From positions 186,001 through 250,000 of the forward strand of contig CAVTBJ010000006.1 in assembly GCA_963732925.1 (NCBI GenBank): a stretch of 64,000 nt of DNA, in the 5' to 3' direction. Shown here one piece after another: positions 53,008-61,457 of this stretch (positions within the stretch are counted from its first letter, which is position 1; each line of letters starts with the position of its first letter). The DNA comes from DASZRZ01 sp963732925 (GTDB taxonomy: Bacteria; Acidobacteriota; Terriglobia; Terriglobales; Acidobacteriaceae). Both the position numbers and the translations under genes were made by a program. The notes under the pieces are model-generated. The model ran no database searches. It was not told the DNA's origin and saw only the letters and a list, made by a program, of their open reading frames with translations.

Positions 53008-53488
53008 CTATGGCTTGTGAGCGGTCTTGCCGGCAAGCAGGTCGAGAGCGTGGGGCAGGACATCGACCACCGCAGTCAGGGACTCGGTCGCTCCGCTGGG
53101 ACTGCCCGGCAGATTCAAAATCAGGGAGGACTGGCGACCGCGCAAACACCACGGCTCAAATGGCCGTCGGAACTTGGCGGGCTCCTTCTGCTCGCATGCG
53201 TTCAGGGATTCCGTCGACCAGGCGGTCGGCAACCGCCCGCGTAGCCTCCGGAGTAACATCACGAGGCCCAAGGCCGGTTCCTCCGGTCGTAACCACCAAC
53301 TGGGCGCCCCGCACAGCCGAAGGATCGCCTGCTCAATTTGCGCCTGCTCGTCCGGCACAACTTCGGAAGCCACCACCGAAAGCCGCGCTGCTCCAGAACT
53401 TCTTGACAGCTGGACCGGACAGGTCCTGCCGCAACCCTCGTGCTGTAGCATCGCTGACCGTGAGCACTGCCGCCGTGTATTCGGGCAT
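53008..53488 (-). CDS. Molybdenum cofactor biosynthesis protein MoaB/MogA, with five single-base gaps
   Basis: Translated across three frames, the protein reads: MPEYTAAVLTVSDATARGLR, QDLSGPAVKK, LEQRGF, VVASEVVPDEQAQIEQAILR, QLVVTTGGTGLGPRDVTPEA, TRAVADRLVDGIPERMRAEG, LSRGVC, LILNLPGSPSGATESLTAVV and DVLPHALDLLAGKTAHKP. This is MoaB/MogA, which adenylates molybdopterin before molybdate insertion; TTGGTG, the DVTPEAT segment and LPGSPSG are its motifs. Breaks occur after KK, after RGF, after CGAP, after PTAI and after VCA, each one base short. Adding five bases gives exactly 162 codons with stop. No other molybdenum-cofactor gene is here. Confidence 0.85.
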
Positions 53489-53602
53489 GGATGGCAGTCA
53501 CTATAACGGCCAGAAGGGGGTCCGCTCAATGGAGCCGAAAACCCGAGCCGCTTTGCCGATAGCGCGGAAGAACCACTGTCCCGGGAGAAAGCCCGGCAAC
53601 GC

Positions 53603-54050
53603 CTACGCGAAGGCGTCCCGGACCGGCGGCTGCAGCATGTACCAGATGATCGCGCCGCGCACCACCACCTGCGCACCATCCTGTAGCAGCGCCTGCAGGC
53701 GAAATTCCATCACTGCGGAAGAGACCGTTGGGACCAGAAGTAGATACCCAGCCCAGCCAGCAGGATTGCCAGATAGCGCGACCATCGCGACAGGCGCAGC
53801 AGCCCAAAACCCGCACGCGCGAAGAGAAATGCGAAAATCAGGAACATGAGCGGCCCGTAAAGTTCCAGGCCCGCTCCAACCAGAAACGCTCCGCTTGCCA
53901 AAGGGACCACCCCGCGCCACGTCAGCATGGCAAATGCCAGATACAGTCCGGACATCAGCAGACAGGTACGGCCACTGCCGTAACTCCGGCCGGCCGGGGG
54001 TTGGATTGCCGATCCTCGAGGTCTTCGGCGTCTGTAATCGTCTCAAGCAA
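53603..54050 (-). CDS. Small membrane protein of unknown function, two single-base gaps
   Basis: Read across two frame breaks (near 53972 and near 53723), the product is about 149 residues: RQSNPRPAGVTAVAV, CLLMSGLYLAFAMLTWRGVV, GAFLVGAGLELYGPLMFLIF, AFLFARAGFGLLRLSRWSRY, LAILLAGLGI, YLLLVPTVSSAVMEFRLQAL then LQDGAQVVVRGAIIWYMLQP. Four helices are expected. It lacks a name that I know. The start at TTG 54050 overlaps the pirin stop by eight bases, suggesting coupling; another start is possible. Between its end and moaB (53489-53602) a short open stretch (GFLPGQWFFRAIGKAARVFG) may be chance. Confidence 0.6.
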
Positions 54051-54757
54051 GATCAAAGAGCAGGACCTCCGCGTCTTCACTCGCCCGCACCGTAAGCGTC
54101 GGCTCGTCGCTGACGGAGCGCCGTCGCCCTGGGCCGGAGTTGGATGCCATTGACTTGCACGCTCCGCGCGCCACCTGCAGCCATGCGTGACGCCCCGGCG
54201 CCAGTTGTGATGACCTGCTCTCCGCGCCGCAAAACAGTGGCGTACAAAAACACATCCTGATGAATCGAGACATGGCCGTTACCATCATCATTCCCGTGCG
54301 AGCCAGCGTGCGCGGCCACCAGGCATAGCCGTCCTTTCTTTTGCTCCGGCGAAAAACTCTTCTGCTCGTAGCCGGGATCAAGACCCTGGCGCTCCGGAAG
54401 GATCCAGATCTGCAGCAGATGCACAGGTTCCGACGGCGACGGGTTTAATTCGCTATGGCGGATGCCACTTCCCGCGGTCATGCGCTGCCCATCGCCGGGA
54501 ACAATACTGGAACCATTCCCCAGGCTGTCGCGATGCTCCAGCGAACCCTCCAGCACGTAGGTGATGATCTCCATGTCCCGGTGTCCGTGCGTTGGGAACC
54601 CCGCGCCCGCAGCCACACGGTCTTCATTAATCACACGCAGCGAGCGAAAATTCATGAACCGCGGATCGTGGTAGGTATCAAAGGAAAACGTATGTCGGGT
54701 ATCCAGCCAGTCGTAGCTGGCGTGTCCGCGGTCGGAAGACTTGCGCATGCTCACCAT
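54043..54757 (-). CDS. Pirin family protein (YhhW-like), with about four frame breaks
   Basis: A bicupin of about 238 residues. The first 180 residues are in frame: RGHASYDWLDTRHTFSFDTY, RVAAGAGFPTHGHRDMEIIT (metal-binding histidines), VLEGSLEHRDSLGNGSSIVP, RMTAGSGIRHSELNPS, QIWILPERQGLDPGYEQKSF. The C-terminal cupin is scattered over frames: LAPGRHAWLQVARGA, VQVNGIQLRP, GDGA, VSDEPTLTVRASEDAEVLLF, DLA. Breaks fall between 54215 and 54110. Corrected, it is a whole number of codons. YhhW/pirin proteins can oxidise quercetin-like substrates in vitro. It diverges from the DUF6496 gene. Confidence 0.83.
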
Positions 54758-54963
54758 AGTCTTCCTCTCTACATATCATCCATTCGATTCCGCGGGTTGT
54801 CATTTGGATTCATGCGCTCAGATTCCCAACTTTCGACACTGGCTGCCAATCAATGCCACAGCGCACAACCTTACGAACGAGGGTGGCCTCCAAACTACGT
54901 GGAAAAACCATCGCACAGCGGTGATCGCAAGAAGACGATCACTCAAGCACGCAGGAGGTGTAC

Positions 54964-55308
54964 ATGGCAGCGAAGAAGAAATCAACTTCCAGGAAATCGG
55001 CCGGCCGCAGCAGGCCGAATAGTTCGTCGACGGGAAAAAAGGCGTCCAGCCGTTCCAGTTCCCGCAAGACTGCGACATCCCGCAAGAAAACGGGATCCAA
55101 AACATCGAGCCGCCGGACCGCGAGTTCGCGCAAAACATCCAGCAGCCGCAGGTATGGCCCGAAAGCGCAAAATGAAGTTCGCACGGAAATGCGTCACATG
55201 AAGCAGGGCAAGCATCCGGTCAAGAACCGCAAGCAGGCGATAGCCATCGGGTTGTCCAAGGCGCGCCGCAAAGGCGGCAAGGTTCCGCCTCGGAAAAAGG
55301 CGGCCTAG
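54964..55308 (+). CDS. DUF6496-like lysine/serine-rich, histone-H1-like small protein
   Basis: A 114-residue, very basic protein. The first 65 residues are a low-complexity tail of Lys, Arg, Ser and Thr (SGKK/SSRK-type repeats such as SSRSSSRKTATSRKKTGSKT). The C-terminal 50 residues carry the DUF6496 pattern (YGPKAQNEVRTEMRHMKQGK, NRKQAIAIGLSKARRKGGKV). The tail resembles eukaryotic histone H1 and suggests DNA or RNA binding, perhaps nucleoid compaction. AGGAGG five bases upstream of the ATG gives a strong start. It diverges from the pirin gene and lies 84 bases before a HAD phosphatase gene. Confidence 0.75.
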   Translation: MAAKKKSTSRKSAGRSRPNSSSTGKKASSRSSSRKTATSRKKTGSKTSSRRTASSRKTSSSRRYGPKAQNEVRTEMRHMKQGKHPVKNRKQAIAIGLSKARRKGGKVPPRKKAA

Positions 55309-55392
55309 AAACCATTCCTTTTGGGGAAAGCTGCTGCATCGTCTTGTGCCAGGTCCAAGAGCTGGGGTGGAGAGGTGCGGCTTGGAAAACTT

Positions 55393-56055
55393 ATGCTGCG
55401 CGCAGTCATCTTCGACATTGACGGTACTCTGGTGGATTCCGTGGACGCCCACGCCCTTGCCTGGCAGCAGGCCTTTCGCCATGTTGGGCGGGTCGTGCCG
55501 CTGGACAAGATTCGTCCCCAGATCGGCCGAGGCTCCGACCAGATCATTCCCATGTTTCTCTCCGCCGAAGATGCGCAGCAGCTCGGCGAAGAACTTAACA
55601 ACTATCGCAAAGACCTATTCCGCCGGGAATACCTGCCCCGGCTTCGCCCGTTTGCGCAGACTCGGGAGCTGTTTCTCAAGATTCAATCCTCGGGCCTGAA
55701 GATCGCCCTGGCATCCTCTGCGGACAATGAGGATTTGATGGCCTACAAGCGCATTGCCGGGATCGAAGACCTGATCGACGGCGAGACTGCGGCCCAGGAC
55801 GTTGACCACACCAAGCCCAATCCCGAAGTCGTTAAGGCCGCCCTGGGAACTTTGGGGAATCCCGATCATGGAAGCGTGCTGCTGGTGGGAGACACGCCCT
55901 ACGATGCGCAGGCGGCTGAAAAGCTCGGCATTCTAACCGTTGGCCTGCTGTGCGGGGGAACTCCGGAATCTGAATTGATGCAGGCGGGATGCATCGCCGT
56001 CTACCGCGACCCGGCTCACCTGCTCGCCGAATATGAAGACTCGCCTCTGGGCTAG
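55393..56055 (+). CDS. HAD-superfamily phosphatase (phosphoglycolate phosphatase-like)
   Basis: A 220-residue HAD hydrolase. Motif I: AVIFDIDGTLVDSVDAHALA (nucleophile Asp and acid Asp), a helical cap (about residues 20-85), motif II in LKIALASSADNEDL, motif III in DHTKPNPEVVKAAL (Lys), and motif IV in SVLLVGDTPYDAQAAEKLGI. The C-terminal GLLCGGTPESEL is as in Gph-type enzymes. Start at 55393 with TTGGA about eight bases upstream. The substrate is uncertain; phosphoglycolate or beta-phosphoglucomutase-like activity is possible. Confidence 0.87.
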   Translation: MLRAVIFDIDGTLVDSVDAHALAWQQAFRHVGRVVPLDKIRPQIGRGSDQIIPMFLSAEDAQQLGEELNNYRKDLFRREYLPRLRPFAQTRELFLKIQSSGLKIALASSADNEDLMAYKRIAGIEDLIDGETAAQDVDHTKPNPEVVKAALGTLGNPDHGSVLLVGDTPYDAQAAEKLGILTVGLLCGGTPESELMQAGCIAVYRDPAHLLAEYEDSPLG

Positions 56056-56176
56056 GGGCTTCGGCTGCACAACCGCGACCGCCCGGCTTCCAACATAGCC
56101 TGTGCCTGGGTAGTTGAGTACATGGCGCCGGAAGGGCACTCATCCTCCGCTTCCCACGTGTACGGGATGATTACAG

Positions 56177-56499
56177 CTACTTGTCGCCCGAACTGCCGGA
56201 AGGCGAGGGTTTCGAGGGTTCGGCGGCTTTCGCTTCTGACTTTTCTGATTTCTCAGATTTCTCCGTTTTCCCTTCCCCCGATTGGGAACTGTTGGACTTG
56301 CTCCCACCCTTCCACCCGAGCGGGCATAGTCGGTCACATACCATCCCGTGCCCTTGAACTGGACGGCCGGAGCCGAAAGAAGCTGCGAGACCTTATCGCT
56401 GCCGCATTCAGGACACACGCTCACGGGCGGGTCAGAAAACTTCTGCAGCCTTTCAAAGCGATGATCACAACTGAGGCATTGATATTCGTAGAGTGGCAC
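56177..56499 (-). CDS. FmdB-type zinc-ribbon protein, one frameshift
   Basis: A protein of 107 residues after correction. It begins with GTG at 56499 as VPLYEYQCLSCDHRFERLQK then FSDPPVSVCPECGSDKVSQL; the two CxxC pairs form a zinc ribbon, followed by QFKGTGWYVTDYAR. The C-terminal tail is low-complexity and acidic/lysine-rich (GEGKTEKSEKSEKSEAKAA then EPSKPSPSGSSGDK) only if one G is added at about 56312; otherwise a different, arginine-rich tail appears. GGA about eight bases upstream supports the start. The family is called a regulatory protein, but its function is not settled. Confidence 0.82.
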
Positions 56500-56660
56500 G
56501 TTCGGATCCAACCTCGGAGGTCCAGAGAAGCAGCTGAATTGATTGTACTTGTGGGATTCCAGCAGCGTCAATTTGCCCTCCCTCGGAGTTCTGGAGAAGG
56601 CGACCGCCTTACTTAGGAAGTAGCGCCTCGGGAGTGTTCGGGTGCTAGACTCGAGCGCGC

Positions 56661-57575
56661 ATGCCCGGGAGACGCGCCAAGCCAAATCCAGCGTCCGAAG
56701 CAAGTTCCGAAGCCCCGGAGACCGCAACCACCTCGGCTCTGTACGTGGTCGCGACCCCAATCGGCAACTTGGAGGACATCACCCTGCGCGCTCTGCGGGT
56801 CCTGAAGGAAGCCGACCTGATTGCCTGCGAGGACACGCGGCAAACTCAGAAACTGCTCAACCATTACGGCATCGCCACGCGCACCGTCAGCTATCACGAG
56901 CACAACGAGATGACCCGCGCCGCGGAGCTGATGATGGACCTGGAACGCGGAGTGCGCCTGGCGCTGGTCACCGATGCCGGCATGCCCGGCATTTCGGATC
57001 CCGGTTTTCGCCTGATTTCGCTGGCCATCCGCCACAACGTTCCCGTAGTGCCCGTGCCCGGGGCCTCCGCCTTTCTTGCCGCCCTGGTAGGCAGCGGACT
57101 GCCGACGGATTCGTTTCGCTTCAGCGGTTTTCTCCCCGCAAAACGCGCCCAGCGGCGGGCACTGCTGGAAAGCATTAAGAGCTCTCCCCGGACACAAATC
57201 TTCTACGAGGCCCCGCATCGCATTGGCCAGTCGCTGGAAGATGTGGTGGAAGTGCTCGGCGGTTCACGGCACGTCGTGATCGCCCGTGAAGTTACCAAGA
57301 TCCACGAGGAGTTCCTGCGCGGCCGCGCCGATGAACTGCTGGACCTCTCCCGCTCCCGCGAGTTGAAAGGAGAAATCACACTGCTGATCGGCAAGGCGGA
57401 AGAACTGCCGTCGGAGGAACGCGAGCCGGTGACTGCGCTCACCGTCGGCCGTCGCGTGCAGGAACTGATGGCCGCTGAGGAACTGGACGAAAAATCGGCC
57501 CTGAAACGCGTGGCCCGGGAAATGGGCATCAGCAAGAGCGACGCTTACCGCGAACTGCAGCGAACCAAATCCTGA
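56661..57575 (+). CDS. rsmI: 16S rRNA (cytidine(1402)-2'-O)-methyltransferase RsmI
   Basis: A 304-residue tetrapyrrole-methylase-fold enzyme that methylates the ribose of C1402 in 16S rRNA with SAM. Signatures: ALYVVATPIGNLEDITLRAL near residue 30, then CEDTRQTQKLLNHYGI, RLALVTDAGMPGISDPGFRL (SAM-binding loop), VPVVPVPGASAFLAALVGSG, FSGFLPAKRAQRRALLESIK, and FYEAPHRIGQSLEDV with VVIAREVTKIHEEFLRGR. The first 26 residues are an extra disordered start. The frame is intact. It diverges from the FmdB-type gene. Confidence 0.95.
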   Translation: MPGRRAKPNPASEASSEAPETATTSALYVVATPIGNLEDITLRALRVLKEADLIACEDTRQTQKLLNHYGIATRTVSYHEHNEMTRAAELMMDLERGVRLALVTDAGMPGISDPGFRLISLAIRHNVPVVPVPGASAFLAALVGSGLPTDSFRFSGFLPAKRAQRRALLESIKSSPRTQIFYEAPHRIGQSLEDVVEVLGGSRHVVIAREVTKIHEEFLRGRADELLDLSRSRELKGEITLLIGKAEELPSEEREPVTALTVGRRVQELMAAEELDEKSALKRVAREMGISKSDAYRELQRTKS

Positions 57576-57711
57576 TCGGGGGCCGCTTCGCTTCCTGGAA
57601 CGTTCGGGTGCCGCCGCTGTGGCACGCAACGTTCCACAGTGGCAAAAGCGGGGCTGGAGCGAAGTTTGTGGTTCGAAGGCCTCCTCTTCTTCTTCAGGAG
57701 TTGGAAATCTG

Positions 57712-58425
57712 CTATGCCATCCTGGGCTGCGGCAGGTCCGGGGCGCTCGATCTTTCCTCCGCAAGTTGCAGAAATGCGCCCTCGACAGCGCGGCAGGTCT
57801 TATCCTGCGGCAAGGGCGGCACCAGGGTCAGCGTCTTCAGTAGAGCCGCCAGGCGGTGATAGTTCATGCGCGAGCGCTGCAGAAAATCCACGGGATACTC
57901 CGGCTTGCGCGCCCGGGCAGCCTGCGGGTCCGCATCCAGCAGGTAGGCCAGCGCAGGGCGTGGGGCGACTTCCACCGCCAGCCGGACATAGGCTCGGGTG
58001 AAGAGGTTCGCCAGCGGAAGATTGGCCAGTTCGTCATGAATGTAGCGATCGAAAATCACCGCGTCGGCCGTCCCTCGCAGCCGCCACAGAACTACCCGGC
58101 AGTGAACCGCGTCCAGAAAATAGAGCATGTGACGCAGCAGCGTGAGATACCAGGCCCGTACATTCTTGTCCCGCCGGTTCACCGGACGTCCCGGAGATCC
58201 AATCCCCTGTTCACTGCGCAATACCTTGTGGACAAAACCCTCTCGCCAGGAGGAAAACACCACCACGTCATCCCAGAACGTCAGGACGCGGGCACGAATT
58301 CCCCGTCCTTCCAGAAAGCTGCGCAGATTGTCGATTTGCGTACTTTTGCCCGAACCATCGACCCCTGAAAACGTGATCAGCAGCGGACGCATGGCCGTTG
58401 AGCGAACTGGCGGAGAAAATTCCAT
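57712..58425 (-). CDS. Thymidylate-kinase-like P-loop kinase of a polysaccharide-type operon
   Basis: A 237-residue P-loop protein. Walker A is LLITFSGVDGSGKSTQIDNL; a DRY motif lies in ADAVIFDRYIHDELANLPLA; it differs from true Tmk in the middle (FWDDVVVFSSWREGFVHKVL). Such divergent members are common in surface-polysaccharide clusters, so it may phosphorylate a sugar or lipid and not dTMP. I start at ATG 58425, with GGGAAGG just upstream; TTG at 58440 and an internal ATG (MRPLLI) are alternatives. It is the last gene of the operon beginning near 62637, 19 bases after the secreted LPDAPS gene. Confidence 0.72.
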   Translation of the reverse strand: MEFSPPVRSTAMRPLLITFSGVDGSGKSTQIDNLRSFLEGRGIRARVLTFWDDVVVFSSWREGFVHKVLRSEQGIGSPGRPVNRRDKNVRAWYLTLLRHMLYFLDAVHCRVVLWRLRGTADAVIFDRYIHDELANLPLANLFTRAYVRLAVEVAPRPALAYLLDADPQAARARKPEYPVDFLQRSRMNYHRLAALLKTLTLVPPLPQDKTCRAVEGAFLQLAEERSSAPDLPQPRMA

Positions 58426-58444
58426 TGTCCTTCCCTTCAATATC

Positions 58445-58906
58445 TCAACGCCCGGGCGCCGCCGGCGGAGTGCTTCCAGTTCCCCGGGTCAGCGCATAGA
58501 CCACGCCCACCGCGGCTCCCGCCGCCGCCACCGCGCCCAGCTTGATCAGGAACGAGCGCACCTGGCGCTGCCGGGTGGGAGCAATCGCCGAGCCCGCAGG
58601 GGTAGAGGCCACGCCTCCGGCAGTTTCCCCTGCCGGTGCACCCGCCGCGCCTGCCGGTAACTCCACCGGTTGCTGCGTGGGCGCCGGTTGCTGGGTTTGC
58701 CCCGACTGGGGCTGCTCTTGCGCCGCGGGGCTCGAGGGCTGCTGTCCCAGGGTCGCCGGTTGTGTGTTCTGCGCGACCACGCTGGGAGCGTCCGGCAGGG
58801 CATCGCCCTGCCCTGCCCATGCTTGGGCCGCTTCCGCTCCGCCGCAAAAAGTGAATGCCAGCGCGACGGCTAGAAGCTGGGTAAAGGCTGCCGAATTCTT
58901 TCTCAT
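58445..58906 (-). CDS. Secreted proline/alanine/glutamine-rich protein with LPDAPS motif
   Basis: A 153-residue protein. Signal peptide: LLAVALAFTFCGGAEAAQAW. Then DALPDAPSVVA, a motif I recall as frequent in secreted acidobacterial proteins; a low-complexity linker (QPQSGQTQQPAPTQQPVELP); and one C-terminal transmembrane helix (FLIKLGAVAAAGAAVGVVYA) followed by a short tail. It could be an envelope anchor or scaffold. No enzyme fold is visible. It starts 10 bases after the hypothetical gene ending at 58917 and is cotranscribed with the operon. Confidence 0.7.
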   Translation of the reverse strand: MRKNSAAFTQLLAVALAFTFCGGAEAAQAWAGQGDALPDAPSVVAQNTQPATLGQQPSSPAAQEQPQSGQTQQPAPTQQPVELPAGAAGAPAGETAGGVASTPAGSAIAPTRQRQVRSFLIKLGAVAAAGAAVGVVYALTRGTGSTPPAAPGR

Positions 58907-58916
58907 GGACCCCCTC

Positions 58917-59726
58917 CTAGGAAAAACTGGTTGGGGCGGTCTTGGTATCGCCCAAAGCGTCTCCGGTTACCACCGCGCGTCCGGCCCCGGGCGCCGGTTG
59001 GTCATCGAGTTCCTGCAGAACGCGATCCACATCGGCTTCGCGGTCATATCCCAAATGCAAAATGCGGTTCATGGTGTATCGCAGCAGGTTCGAGACCCGG
59101 GTCTCGTACCAGCAACAGCGGACCATATTCCGCGAAACTCCAAAAAACACTCGAAAGAAGTCCTGAAAGGCTTCCGGGGAGGCCAGCATGGCCGCCGTAA
59201 AACGATGGTTTCCCTCGAAAATCAGGGAAGGCTCGCGCTCGGAAGTGCCGATCAATAGCACGGCGCTCTTTCCCGGCGGTTGCTCGTAGTACTTGCTGAG
59301 CGAATGAATTTTGGCTACGAATTCGCGCACGTTGCGCGGCACCATCGTGGATTCCGCCTCCCAGGCCTTACATTCGGCTCCCGCCGGGTGCTGCCGTATG
59401 CGTTCTACAATTTTTGGTAGCAAAAAATTCCCATCGGCCACTTTGCGCCAGTGGGAACGTGGGAACACATACATGCGCTGCAAGTCTTCCACCTTCAACT
59501 GCACTTCCCACCACTGCGTATCCGGGGGAAGCTCCCGCCACATGGACCCGCGGCGGCGGAACAGGAGGGCGCGCCGAAGCGCGTTTTCCCGTTGATCGAA
59601 GGTATCGCCCGCGGTCACCACCCTGCGAAAGCGTTCCCGGTCATGATGAAATTCCTCCTGATAAAACTCATTCTTCAGGAATTCGGCAATGACTTCCGCC
59701 TCGCGTGCGCGTCGCAGGAGTTTCAT
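58917..59726 (-). CDS. Hypothetical protein (269 residues) with ParB-like EGNHRF motif
   Basis: A 269-residue soluble protein I do not recognise. The N-terminal half is rich in Arg and Trp (REAEVIAEFLKNEFYQEEFH, RRGSMWRELPPDTQWWEVQL). Residues 155-185 read LLIGTSEREPSLIFEGNHRF then TAAMLASPE; the xxEGNHRFTA pattern resembles ParB/sulfiredoxin-like active sites that bind a nucleotide, but this is only a motif hint. The rest (FFGVSRNMVRCCWYETRVSN) may be alpha/beta. Its start overlaps the flippase stop by four bases (ATGA), so it belongs to the operon. Confidence 0.65.
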   Translation of the reverse strand: MKLLRRAREAEVIAEFLKNEFYQEEFHHDRERFRRVVTAGDTFDQRENALRRALLFRRRGSMWRELPPDTQWWEVQLKVEDLQRMYVFPRSHWRKVADGNFLLPKIVERIRQHPAGAECKAWEAESTMVPRNVREFVAKIHSLSKYYEQPPGKSAVLLIGTSEREPSLIFEGNHRFTAAMLASPEAFQDFFRVFFGVSRNMVRCCWYETRVSNLLRYTMNRILHLGYDREADVDRVLQELDDQPAPGAGRAVVTGDALGDTKTAPTSFS

Positions 59727-61045
59727 GAGGCCTCCTGAAACGCCGGGCCCGGTCGGCGGCGCAAAAATGGCAGGGAAACGAGCAGCAGCAGCACGATCAT
59801 CAGCACCAGTTGCACCAGAACCACTTGATACAGGCTGGCATGGAAAATGTAGATTCCGGCGACAATGCCACCACTGAACAGCAGTTGCAGCCAGCCGGTA
59901 TTGGCGATGCGCCGCGACATCTCAAACGTAATCAGCACTACGCTCAACGCGTATACGCCGGTGACCGCGGCATATAAGCTCAACAGCGGACTGATGGATG
60001 TGGTGTTGAATTGCGATCCGAACACGGTGCGCAACACCGTATCCGGAATGAGTGTAAGCGTGACCACAAACACCAGAGAAATGGCTACGACAAAAAGGAG
60101 GGGAAGAGCGACCATGGAGGGACTCTCGTCCTCCGACTTGGTGCTGGCGCTGATGGGAAACATGGCGCTGACCACCGACCAGGAAGCGAAGTACACCACG
60201 CGTCCGACCAAAGCCACCGCGGCATAGAGTCCCGCCGCATCCGGCTGGAAAAAGTGCTTCACCAGCAGCACGTCCACGTTATTAATCACTACCTGTCCCA
60301 CAAAGAACACGATGGCCTGCATGCCTTCGCGGACCGAAGCGGAACCGACGCCGCCCACCTGCTCGTTCAGCTCATCGGGAACCGGCGGCAGAAAGTAGGC
60401 GAGTACAACCGAAATGGTGATCGCGGCCACGGCTCCATTGACGCCGAAACCGGCGCCCACCAGGATCAAGGCCGCCCCGAAGCGGGCCACCGCTTCCAGA
60501 ATAAAGTTCCAACTGAGCCGCCCAAAGGCGCACATGCCCTGCATCGCGCCCCGCTTGGCGCCCAGGGGAATGTAGAAAGCGATGCCCAGGGCCAGCAGCA
60601 CGACTTCCCGGGAGGACGGCAGATTCAAATACTGCGCCACCGCTGTGCTGCCCAGCATGACCGCCGAGCCCAGCACCATCCCGAACAACCACCCCCGCCG
60701 CAGCAGTCCGGAATAGACTGCCGCTCGCGCCTGCGGGGATTCATTGCGGGCCACCAGCTTGGCGCATACCAACTGGAAGGACAGCGTGAGAGCCGAAACC
60801 AGCATCAACAGCGTCACCGCCGCCGCCGCATGACCGAACCCGGAGGGCCCCAGCAGACGCGCCACCGCGACGTTGTAGCCGAAATTCAGCAGCGTCACCA
60901 TGGCGGTGCCCAACAGCAGTATCAGGCTGCCATTCAGCATCCGGGAGTGCGCCGACCCCCACCCCCTCCTGTGCAACGAGGCTGCGGCTCCGCGCACCCC
61001 CGGGAGCGGAGCAAGCAAGCTCGTCATGAGTCCGGGTTTTGCCAT
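59723..61045 (-). CDS. Wzx-like oligosaccharide flippase
   Basis: A 440-residue polytopic membrane protein of the polysaccharide flippase (MATE/MVF) type, with about 12-14 helices: NGSLILLLGTAMVTLLNFGY, VAVARLLGPSGFGHAAAAVT, REVVLLALGIAFYIPLGAKR, FVGQVVINNVDVLLVKHFFQ (typical DVLLVKHFFxPxAAGLY pattern), PDAAGLYAAVALVGRVVYFA. It would move lipid-linked sugars across the inner membrane. It starts one base after the STAS stop. Its first 35 residues are not helical and may be a long cytosolic tail; the true start could be at a later Met. Confidence 0.85.
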   Translation of the reverse strand: MAKPGLMTSLLAPLPGVRGAAASLHRRGWGSAHSRMLNGSLILLLGTAMVTLLNFGYNVAVARLLGPSGFGHAAAAVTLLMLVSALTLSFQLVCAKLVARNESPQARAAVYSGLLRRGWLFGMVLGSAVMLGSTAVAQYLNLPSSREVVLLALGIAFYIPLGAKRGAMQGMCAFGRLSWNFILEAVARFGAALILVGAGFGVNGAVAAITISVVLAYFLPPVPDELNEQVGGVGSASVREGMQAIVFFVGQVVINNVDVLLVKHFFQPDAAGLYAAVALVGRVVYFASWSVVSAMFPISASTKSEDESPSMVALPLLFVVAISLVFVVTLTLIPDTVLRTVFGSQFNTTSISPLLSLYAAVTGVYALSVVLITFEMSRRIANTGWLQLLFSGGIVAGIYIFHASLYQVVLVQLVLMIVLLLLVSLPFLRRRPGPAFQEAS

Positions 61046-61046
61046 A

Positions 61047-61457
61047 TCAGGCGGCTGAGTCGGTGGGACTGGAATCCTCTTGCAGCGCCGGTACCGGCGT
61101 TGTAATCACATTGCGCATGGCAAGCGGAATAAAGCGGCTGAAGCTCAGCACGGCATCGCTGGAAACGAGGTAGATTTCAAACAGCCGGTCCGTGCGCGTC
61201 ATCTCCAGAATCACAGCCATGCGGGGCGGCACGGAAGCCAATTTCAGGTCCCCGTCTTGCCGCATCACTGTCGCCAGGCAATGCAACAGCAACTCGACTC
61301 CCGCTGCGTCGATCTCCGCCACCTGAGAGCAATCAAAGACCAGCTGCGGCCGGTCGGTATTCAGGATGGGCTCAATCTCCCGCAGGAATTCGCGCACCTG
61401 CCGGTGCTTCAGCCGTTCGGGCATTCGTTTCACGAGTACGGGCCTATTGGTCTCCAT
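61047..61457 (-). CDS. STAS-domain protein (anti-sigma-factor-antagonist type)
   Basis: A 136-residue single STAS domain: VLVKRMPERLKHRQVREFLR, PILNTDRPQLVFDCSQVAEI, DAAGVELLLHCLATVMRQDG, DLKLASVPPRMAVILEMTRT. In SpoIIAA-type proteins a Ser follows the D; here Ala (DAAG) stands at that place, so phosphorylation control is doubtful. I start at 61457 (METNRPVLVK), next to a GAGGAG; TTG at 61487 is possible. STAS proteins next to sugar exporters are seen in acidobacterial polysaccharide clusters (recall), and may act as regulatory partner. Confidence 0.78.
   Translation of the reverse strand: METNRPVLVKRMPERLKHRQVREFLREIEPILNTDRPQLVFDCSQVAEIDAAGVELLLHCLATVMRQDGDLKLASVPPRMAVILEMTRTDRLFEIYLVSSDAVLSFSRFIPLAMRNVITTPVPALQEDSSPTDSAA

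Noticed and set aside
53489..53602. A separate small gene before moaB (GFLPGQWFFRAIGKAARVFG)
   Set aside because: It follows directly after the stop of the membrane-protein gene, is only about 33 codons long, and has no clear start or family.
60011..61105. Long His/Gln/Arg-rich open frame on the plus strand opposite the flippase gene
   Set aside because: Such composition is typical of an antisense frame of a membrane-protein gene; no independent support.
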